Origin: Actinomycetes bacterium | Lineage (GTDB): Bacteria; Actinomycetota; Acidimicrobiia; Acidimicrobiales; Palsa-688 | DNA: 5,624 bases | Direction of reading: 5' to 3' | Assembly: GCA_021827225.1 (NCBI GenBank) | Contig: JAKAXG010000336.1 | Location: 1-5,624, forward strand | Part shown: positions 1 to 3,880 of the stretch, piece after piece | Layout of the letters: the number at the start of each line of letters is the position of its first letter | Numbering within the stretch: position 1 is the stretch's first letter | Notes under the pieces: generated by a model | What the model was told of the DNA's origin: nothing | The model's input: only the letters and a program-made list of their open reading frames with translations | Databases searched by the model: none | Made by a program: the position numbers and the translations under genes

Positions 1-564
1 CGATCTGACCCGCTTGGCCCCGAGCGCCCGGGCCGCCTCGCCGGCCTTCTCGACGCCCTCCGCGGTGCCGGCGATGACGACCTGGCCCGGAGCGTTGTCG
101 TTGGCCGACCAGGCCCCGTCGATCCCCTCGCAGGCCTGGCGGACCAGGTCCGGGTCGAGCCCGAGCACAGCGGCCATGGTCCCCGGGGCGGCGTCGGCGG
201 CCGACTGCATGGCTTCGCCCCGGGCGGCCACCAGCCGGGCGCCGGCGTCGGCCGGCATGGCGTCGGCCGCAACCAGGGCGGTGTACTCGCCCAGGCTGTG
301 GCCGGCGACCGCCGCCACCGGGACGTATTCGAGGCCGTTGGAGCGGGCCGCGTACAGGGTGACCAGGCTGAGGGTGTAGGCCGCCAGTTGGGCGTTGCGG
401 GTGGCCTTGAGCGTCTCCGCGTCGGCCTTGGTGAGCAGCGCCGCAACGTCGCGCCCGGTCGCCTCGGAGATCTTCTCGACCACGGCCCACGCCGGGTGGT
501 TGACCCACGGGGCGCCCATCTCCGGTCTCTGGGAGCCCTGTCCGGGAAAAAGAAGTGCCAGCAT
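1..564 (-). CDS. fabD: Malonyl-CoA:ACP transacylase, N-terminal part (runs off the left edge)
   Basis: FabD moves malonyl groups from CoA to acyl carrier protein, supplying the extender unit for type II fatty acid synthesis in the cytoplasm. The visible 188 residues show the family hallmarks in order: FPGQGSQ at 6-12 (oxyanion-hole Gln), the nucleophile elbow GHSLGEYTAL with catalytic Ser90, the Arg of LVAARGEAMQ (Arg115, which binds the malonyl carboxylate), and NAPGQVVIAG near 157-166. The usual length is about 300 residues, so the catalytic His and the C-terminal third lie outside the window. I chose ATG at 564 because FPGQGSQ normally sits within a few residues of the N terminus. It has only a poorly spaced AGGCGG, but TAGCGT (577-572) lies 7 bases before it, so it could be leaderless. 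An in-frame ATG at 597 (11 extra residues) has AGGA four bases upstream and is a real alternative. The gene is divergent from the acyl-CoA dehydrogenase; other fab genes may follow outside the window. Confidence 0.94.
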   Translation of the reverse strand, partial: MLALLFPGQGSQRPEMGAPWVNHPAWAVVEKISEATGRDVAALLTKADAETLKATRNAQLAAYTLSLVTLYAARSNGLEYVPVAAVAGHSLGEYTALVAADAMPADAGARLVAARGEAMQSAADAAPGTMAAVLGLDPDLVRQACEGIDGAWSANDNAPGQVVIAGTAEGVEKAGEAARALGAKRVRS

Positions 565-603
565 CCGCCTGACGCTAATGGTCGCGGCGGCGTCCATTTT
601 TCC

Positions 604-615
604 TAGGACGTCCTA
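604..615. promoter_or_regulatory. Perfect 12-bp palindrome between fabD and the acyl-CoA dehydrogenase
   Basis: TAGGACGTCCTA equals its own reverse complement. A second 8-bp palindrome, TCCTAGGA (601-608), overlaps its left half. The site lies in the 61-base divergent gap, and its last two bases are the first two of the dehydrogenase -10 element. This placement suits an operator for a dimeric repressor. That it acts as an operator, and which regulator binds, is inference. Confidence 0.4.
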
Positions 616-619
616 CAAT
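614..619 (+). promoter_or_regulatory. -10 element of the acyl-CoA dehydrogenase promoter (probably leaderless)
   Basis: TACAAT matches the sigma-70 -10 consensus at five of six positions. Six bases separate it from the GTG at 626, so the predicted transcription start falls on or beside the start codon. No convincing -35 is seen at the expected position near 591-596. Confidence 0.5.
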
Positions 620-625
620 GAGGAT

Positions 626-1771
626 GTGCAACCGATCACCCTCACCGACGAGCAGAAGGCGTTCCGGGCGGCCATCCGCCACCTGGCCGAGGAGCGCTTC
701 GCCCCCCGTGCTGCCGAGGTGGACGCCACCGGAGAGTTCAGCTGGGACAACTTCAAGGACTGCGTGGCCATGGACCTGCCGGGGATGAGCATCCCCGAGG
801 AGTACGGCGGGTCCGGGGCCGACCACGTCACCCAGGCCATCATGGTCGAGGAGCTGGCCCGGGTGTGCGCCTCCACCAGCCTGATGATGGGGGTGAACGG
901 CCTGGCCATGACCCCCATCGTCAACTGGGCGTCCCACGAGCTCGAGGCCAGGTACCTGCCCAGGGTGGCGAGCGGCGAGAGCCAGGGCAGCTACTGCCTC
1001 TCCGAAGCGGAGGCGGGTAGCGACGTGGCGGCGATGACGACCCGGGCGGTGCGCGACGGCGACTCCTATGTGCTCAACGGGCGCAAGCAGTGGATCACCA
1101 ACGCCGGTATCTCCGACATCTACGTGGTGTTCGCCAAGACCGACCCGGCGGCCGGCGCCAAGGGGGTGAGCTGCTTCCTGGTGGAGAAGGACATGGGCCT
1201 GCAGATCGGCAAGCTCGAGCACAAGCTGGGCATCCACGGCAGCCCGACCGGCGAGGTCATCCTGGAGGACGTGAGGGTGCCGGCCGCCAACATGATCGGC
1301 GAGGAGGGCCAGGGTTTCATGATCGCCATGCACACCCTCGACCGCACCCGCCCGATCATCGCCGCCCAGGCCGTCGGGATCGCCCAGGGCGCCATCGACT
1401 ACGCGGCCGGCTACATGAAGGAGCGCAAGACGTTCGGCAAGGCCATCGCGGAGTACCAGGGCCTGCAGTTCATGCTGGCCGACATGGCCATGAAGACGGA
1501 GGCGGCCCGGACCCTCACCTACCGGGCGTGCGCCATCATCGACGAGGGAGACACCGACAGGGAGCTGAATTCGGTCGGGGCCATGGCCAAGTGCTTCGCC
1601 TCCGACACCGCCATGGCGGTGACGACCGACGCGGTGCAACTGCTCGGCGGGTACGGCTACACCACCGACTTCCCGGTGGAGCGGATGATGCGCGACGCCA
1701 AGATCACCCAGATCTACGAGGGCACCAACCAGATCCAGCGCATCGTCATCGCCCGGAACCTCCTGCGCTGA
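626..1771 (+). CDS. Acyl-CoA dehydrogenase (FadE25-like)
   Basis: This FAD flavoenzyme forms the alpha,beta double bond of acyl-CoA thioesters, the first step of beta-oxidation or of branched-chain acyl-CoA breakdown, and passes electrons to electron-transfer flavoprotein. From GTG 626 it is 381 residues, the usual length. Both family signatures are present: CLSEAEAGSDVAA at 124-136 and the second pattern from Gln338 to Asp357 (QLLGGYGY and onward). WITNAG (156-161) contributes to FAD binding. The catalytic base is Glu365 in YEGTNQIQR, the position used by short- and medium-chain enzymes rather than by isovaleryl-CoA dehydrogenase. The C-terminal third (LDRTRPIIAAQAVGIAQGA, QFMLADMAMK, KCFASD, DAKITQIYEGTNQIQ) reads like mycobacterial FadE25 as I remember it; exact substrate is not predictable. 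The frame is open back to 395, but homology begins at TLTDEQ, directly after GTG 626. GAGG at 620-623 is too close to serve as a normal ribosome binding site, which fits leaderless translation. Confidence 0.95.
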   Translation: MQPITLTDEQKAFRAAIRHLAEERFAPRAAEVDATGEFSWDNFKDCVAMDLPGMSIPEEYGGSGADHVTQAIMVEELARVCASTSLMMGVNGLAMTPIVNWASHELEARYLPRVASGESQGSYCLSEAEAGSDVAAMTTRAVRDGDSYVLNGRKQWITNAGISDIYVVFAKTDPAAGAKGVSCFLVEKDMGLQIGKLEHKLGIHGSPTGEVILEDVRVPAANMIGEEGQGFMIAMHTLDRTRPIIAAQAVGIAQGAIDYAAGYMKERKTFGKAIAEYQGLQFMLADMAMKTEAARTLTYRACAIIDEGDTDRELNSVGAMAKCFASDTAMAVTTDAVQLLGGYGYTTDFPVERMMRDAKITQIYEGTNQIQRIVIARNLLR

Positions 1772-1819
1772 GGCAGTTCTGGATCCCCGGCGTGACAGCG
1801 CTCTGGCCTCGCCGCGGGT

Positions 1820-1825
1820 TACCCT
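1820..1825 (+). promoter_or_regulatory. Possible -10 element ahead of the amidase lipoprotein
   Basis: TACCCT fits TAnnnT and lies 9 bases before the proposed ATA start at 1835, in the 63-base gap after the dehydrogenase stop. There is no Shine-Dalgarno sequence in this gap. GTGACA (1792-1797) resembles a -35 box, but its 22-base spacer is too long. The call rests mainly on similarity to the arrangement seen before the dehydrogenase. Confidence 0.3.
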
Positions 1826-1834
1826 GCGCCTCCC

Positions 1835-2773
1835 ATAGGACGGCGACGCTCCCTTCCCCGTAAGGTCACGACAGGAACCCTGTCGGTCCTGCTCGCCGCT
1901 CTTGTCGCTTCGTGCGCCAAGAGCGGGCCGACCTCCGCCCGCCGGGGACCCACCACCACGCCCGCCGCTACCACCTCCACGACCGGAGCGCCTGCGCCCG
2001 GACCGGTTGCCATCACCGCTCCCGCCTATCTCGGCGTCCCCTTCGCCCCCCACGCCTGCATCGAGTACCCCCCGCTGGCGAGGGCCAACGGAACCACCGT
2101 GTTCATCGACGCCGGGCACGGCGGAGCCAACGCCGGGGCGACGGGTGCAGGCCCTCCCGGCTCAGGAGTGAACGAGGCGACGGCGACCCTGGCCATCGCC
2201 TTGGACGTGCTCCCTGTCCTCGAGCGGGCGGGCTACCGGGTGGTCCTGTCGCGCACGACGGACACCTCGGTGGCCGCCCCGGCGTCGGTGACGGGCCCCA
2301 ACGGCATCCATCTCGACAACGAGGCCCGGGTGGCGTGCGCCAACGCCGCCGGGGCCGGCCTCCTGGTAGGTATCTACATGGACGGCTTCGCCGATCCGAA
2401 CGTGGGAGGGGCCGAGACGATCTACGACGCGGCCCGCCCGTTCGCCGCGCAGAGCGCCCGCTTCGCCGGGATCCTCCAGCACGACGTGCTCGCCTCGATG
2501 CGGGCCGCCGGCTGGAGCGTCCCCGATCGCGGTGTCCAGACCGATGTCGGTCTGGGCTCCGCGACCCCGGGGGCGCCCGCAGGCTGGAACCACATATTCC
2601 TGCTCGGGCCCGCCTATCCCGGATGGAACGACCACCCCAGTGACATGCCCGGTGCGCTGATCGAGCCGCTGTTCGTCACGGATCCCGCTGAGGACGCCAT
2701 CGTGGCCAGCCAGGCAGGAGACCGGAGCATCGCGGCAGGGGTGGCGAAGGCCATCGAGTCGTTCCGTCCGTGA
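1835..2773 (+). CDS. Lipoprotein with N-acetylmuramoyl-L-alanine amidase (Amidase_3) domain; start codon and one zinc ligand atypical
   Basis: Amidase_3 enzymes are zinc hydrolases that cut the bond between N-acetylmuramic acid and the stem peptide during peptidoglycan remodelling. Counting from ATA 1835 gives 312 residues. Residues 1-26 form a lipoprotein signal: an Arg-rich start (GRRRS), the hydrophobic stretch LSVLLAALVAS, and a VASC lipobox with Cys27. A Thr/Pro/Ala-rich linker follows to about residue 60. The catalytic domain starts near 88: VFIDAGHGG (zinc His95), NEATATLAIA (zinc Glu114), GIYMDGFADP at 179-188 and ALIEPLF with catalytic Glu277. Where the family normally has S-I-H, this protein has G-I-Tyr181, so the third zinc ligand seems to be missing. 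No ATG, GTG or TTG exists in frame between the upstream stop (1793) and the signal peptide. A GTG at 2099 would give 224 residues but lose the signal and start inside the first beta strand. I place the start at ATA 1835 (ATG with a G-to-A change?). The coding frame is otherwise intact. It could be an active enzyme with sequence errors, a non-catalytic peptidoglycan-binding lipoprotein, or a young pseudogene. Confidence 0.78.
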   Translation: MGRRRSLPRKVTTGTLSVLLAALVASCAKSGPTSARRGPTTTPAATTSTTGAPAPGPVAITAPAYLGVPFAPHACIEYPPLARANGTTVFIDAGHGGANAGATGAGPPGSGVNEATATLAIALDVLPVLERAGYRVVLSRTTDTSVAAPASVTGPNGIHLDNEARVACANAAGAGLLVGIYMDGFADPNVGGAETIYDAARPFAAQSARFAGILQHDVLASMRAAGWSVPDRGVQTDVGLGSATPGAPAGWNHIFLLGPAYPGWNDHPSDMPGALIEPLFVTDPAEDAIVASQAGDRSIAAGVAKAIESFRP

Positions 2774-2855
2774 CAGAGCCCGACCGTCGGGGCCGGCCGA
2801 TCCCTGCGTTCTGAGGCGGGACGCGTGCTGAATCCGGCCGAGCTCGATCAGGTCG

Positions 2856-3524
2856 TCACGGCATCGGCCCCACGCTGAAGCCGGTGAGGGTGAGGGTTGC
2901 GTCAGGGGCGCCAACGCCGTTCTCGAAGAAACAGCCGCCGCCGAAGGACAGACCTATGCCCGTCACGTGACTGGCGGCCGCCGCGAACCCGGCGCTGTAG
3001 GCACCGGTGCCGAAGTGGCCGTAGTAGTCGGACCAGTCGGCGCCCGCCACGGTGGTGGTCAGCGTCATGGTCCCGTTCGCCAGGACGGCTGACTCCGGGT
3101 TGGACCACCAGTAGTTGGTCTCGTCGAAGCCCCCGGCGTTGGACGTCTCGAAGAACAGCCTGGCGCTGGGCTGGGCCGTGCAGCCGCTGGATCCCTCGCC
3201 GTAGTAGGTGAAGCCGGTGCCACTGATGGTGTAGGTGGCGGTCACGGTCTTACCGGATATGTCACCCAGGAGCGCTCCCTTCTGGGAACCCTGGGTCGCT
3301 ATGAGCAGCGCCGTGTCGGGTGTGGTCGTGAAGTGGAAGCTGGCGAGTCCGACCGCCGGTCTGGCCGCCTGCGCTTCGGAGAGGGCCCGTCCCGATGGCG
3401 TGTAGACCCCGACGTGCCAGTTGGACGCCGTAGCGGGGCTGGCCACAGCCGGGCTGGCCAGGCCGCCTACCAGGCCGAACGTGAGCGCCCCCGCGATGGC
3501 AGCCGATCGATGGATCCGTAGCAT
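2856..3524 (-). CDS. Secreted protein of unknown function
   Basis: I do not recognise this family. The 222-residue product has a clear Sec signal peptide: MLRIHR, a hydrophobic core to about residue 25, and likely cleavage after AVA near residue 28. The mature part (about 190 residues) is rich in Gly, Ser, Thr and aromatic residues, with alternating strand-like segments (TVTATYTISG, GTMTLTTTVAG, DATLTLTGFSV), which suggests a beta-sandwich. It has no obvious membrane anchor, LPXTG motif or metal-binding motif. Two cysteines, Cys115 (GSSGCTAQ) and Cys198 (GGGCFF), could form a disulfide outside the cell. Aromatic clusters (NYWW, DWSDYYGHFG) would suit carbohydrate or envelope binding, but that is speculation. 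ATG 3524 is chosen because AAGGGGG (3532-3538) lies 7 bases upstream and the signal peptide starts there; the frame stays open to 3710 without signal-like sequence. It converges on the amidase lipoprotein, with 82 bases between the stops and no T-tract hairpin terminator. Confidence 0.82.
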   Translation of the reverse strand: MLRIHRSAAIAGALTFGLVGGLASPAVASPATASNWHVGVYTPSGRALSEAQAARPAVGLASFHFTTTPDTALLIATQGSQKGALLGDISGKTVTATYTISGTGFTYYGEGSSGCTAQPSARLFFETSNAGGFDETNYWWSNPESAVLANGTMTLTTTVAGADWSDYYGHFGTGAYSAGFAAAASHVTGIGLSFGGGCFFENGVGAPDATLTLTGFSVGPMP

Positions 3525-3531
3525 TCCTGTA

Positions 3532-3538
3532 CCCCCTT
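3532..3538 (-). promoter_or_regulatory. Ribosome binding site that sets the secreted-protein start
   Basis: On the minus strand AAGGGGG lies 7 bases before ATG 3524. A second AGGA (3528-3525) directly abuts the ATG. This is the clearest ribosome binding site in the window, and it contrasts with the leaderless-looking starts of the plus-strand genes. Confidence 0.6.
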
Positions 3539-3549
3539 GATCGATGGTT

Positions 3550-3560
3550 CCCCTGCGGGG
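3550..3560 (-). promoter_or_regulatory. Short G/C hairpin in the secreted-protein leader
   Basis: On the minus-strand transcript CCCC-GCA-GGGG can form a 4-bp stem 11 bases upstream of the ribosome binding site. The same CCCC run could instead pair with the GGGGG of the ribosome binding site (3532-3536), giving two exclusive folds. That the cell uses this as a switch is speculation from sequence alone. Confidence 0.2.
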
Positions 3561-3656
3561 CCGGCGGCTATCCCTCTTCCGGCGGCCGTGCCCGTACAGT
3601 TCGGGGCGAATGGCGCGTACACCGTCGGGTCGGGGACCTCGAGCCCAGCTCGGGGA

Positions 3657-3685
3657 AATATAGGCCATCCGGACGAGTCGGCCAA
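3657..3685 (-). promoter_or_regulatory. Sigma-70-type promoter of the secreted-protein gene
   Basis: Read on the minus strand, -35 TTGGCC (3685-3680) and -10 TATATT (3662-3657) are separated by exactly 17 bases. The -10 matches consensus at five of six positions and stands out in otherwise G+C-rich sequence. Transcription would start near 3650, leaving a leader of about 125 bases before ATG 3524. Apart from the hairpin and ribosome binding site I see no known RNA element in that leader; the octamer GCCGCCGG occurs twice in it, 10 bases apart. Confidence 0.55.
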
Positions 3686-3769
3686 GAGGCCGAACGTCAG
3701 CAAAGGGCACTCCCGCCGGAGGTCCCGTGGGCTCCGGCCGGGGAGCGTGATTGGGGGCCGATGGATGGT

Positions 3770-3788
3770 TAGTGCAATACTGGCACTA
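3770..3788. promoter_or_regulatory. Inverted repeat with a -10-like element upstream of the ClC gene
   Basis: TAGTGC (3770-3775) and GCACTA (3783-3788) are perfect 6-bp inverted arms around a 7-base spacer. Inside the spacer begins AATACT (3776-3781), a 4-of-6 match to the plus-strand -10 consensus, with its last T six bases before ATG 3788. TTGGGG (3751-3756) would be a weak -35 at 19 bases. Operator overlapping a promoter is the simplest reading, but this is inference. Confidence 0.33.
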
Positions 3789-3880
3789 TGCACATGACTT
3801 CCGGATGCCCCGCTCGGGTGCGCCCGGTGGCCGGCCGCGGAGCTCCCACGGACCCGGTCCGGGCACAGATCCGTAGATGA
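3788..3880 (+). CDS. Possible 30-residue leader ORF overlapping the ClC start by ATGA
   Basis: This frame begins MHMTSGCPARVRPV and ends at TGA 3878-3880, which shares the ATGA tetranucleotide with the ClC start ATG (3877-3879). The peptide is basic, with a single Cys7, and has no membrane segment or recognised motif. The ATG lies six bases after AATACT, so it could be the first codon of a leaderless message. The ClC ATG itself has no Shine-Dalgarno sequence, so ribosomes finishing this ORF could reinitiate there. In G+C-rich DNA an open frame of this length can easily arise by chance, so it is a candidate only. A second ATG at 3794 is also in frame. Confidence 0.28.
   Translation: MHMTSGCPARVRPVAGRGAPTDPVRAQIRR

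Noticed and set aside
14..379. A 121-codon plus-strand open frame at the left edge
   Set aside because: It is antisense to fabD, and its Ala/Ser/Pro-rich sequence has no motif, whereas the minus strand shows FPGQGSQ and GHSLGE.
575..2119. A 514-codon open frame on the minus strand
   Set aside because: It is antisense to the well-supported acyl-CoA dehydrogenase and the amidase N-terminal region. Its protein is a low-complexity Gly/Arg/His/Asp-rich string with no motif, typical of a shadow frame in G+C-rich DNA.
2774..2855. A bidirectional terminator between the convergent amidase and secreted-protein genes
   Set aside because: There are short G/C palindromes (for example CGAGCTCG at 2839-2846), but no long stem and no T-tract on either strand.
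3525..3650. A c-di-AMP (ydaO-type) riboswitch, suggested by GGGGAACC followed by AAGGGGGTAC in the secreted-protein leader
   Set aside because: Only one conserved-looking block is present. The expected downstream blocks and closing helix are absent because the start codon follows at once. A covariance-model search would settle it.
3537..3797. Open frames of 86 codons (plus) and 108 codons (minus, 3467-3793) in the intergenic region
   Set aside because: They lack ribosome binding sites and recognisable protein features. The minus frame overlaps the promoter, leader and signal peptide of the secreted protein in another frame.
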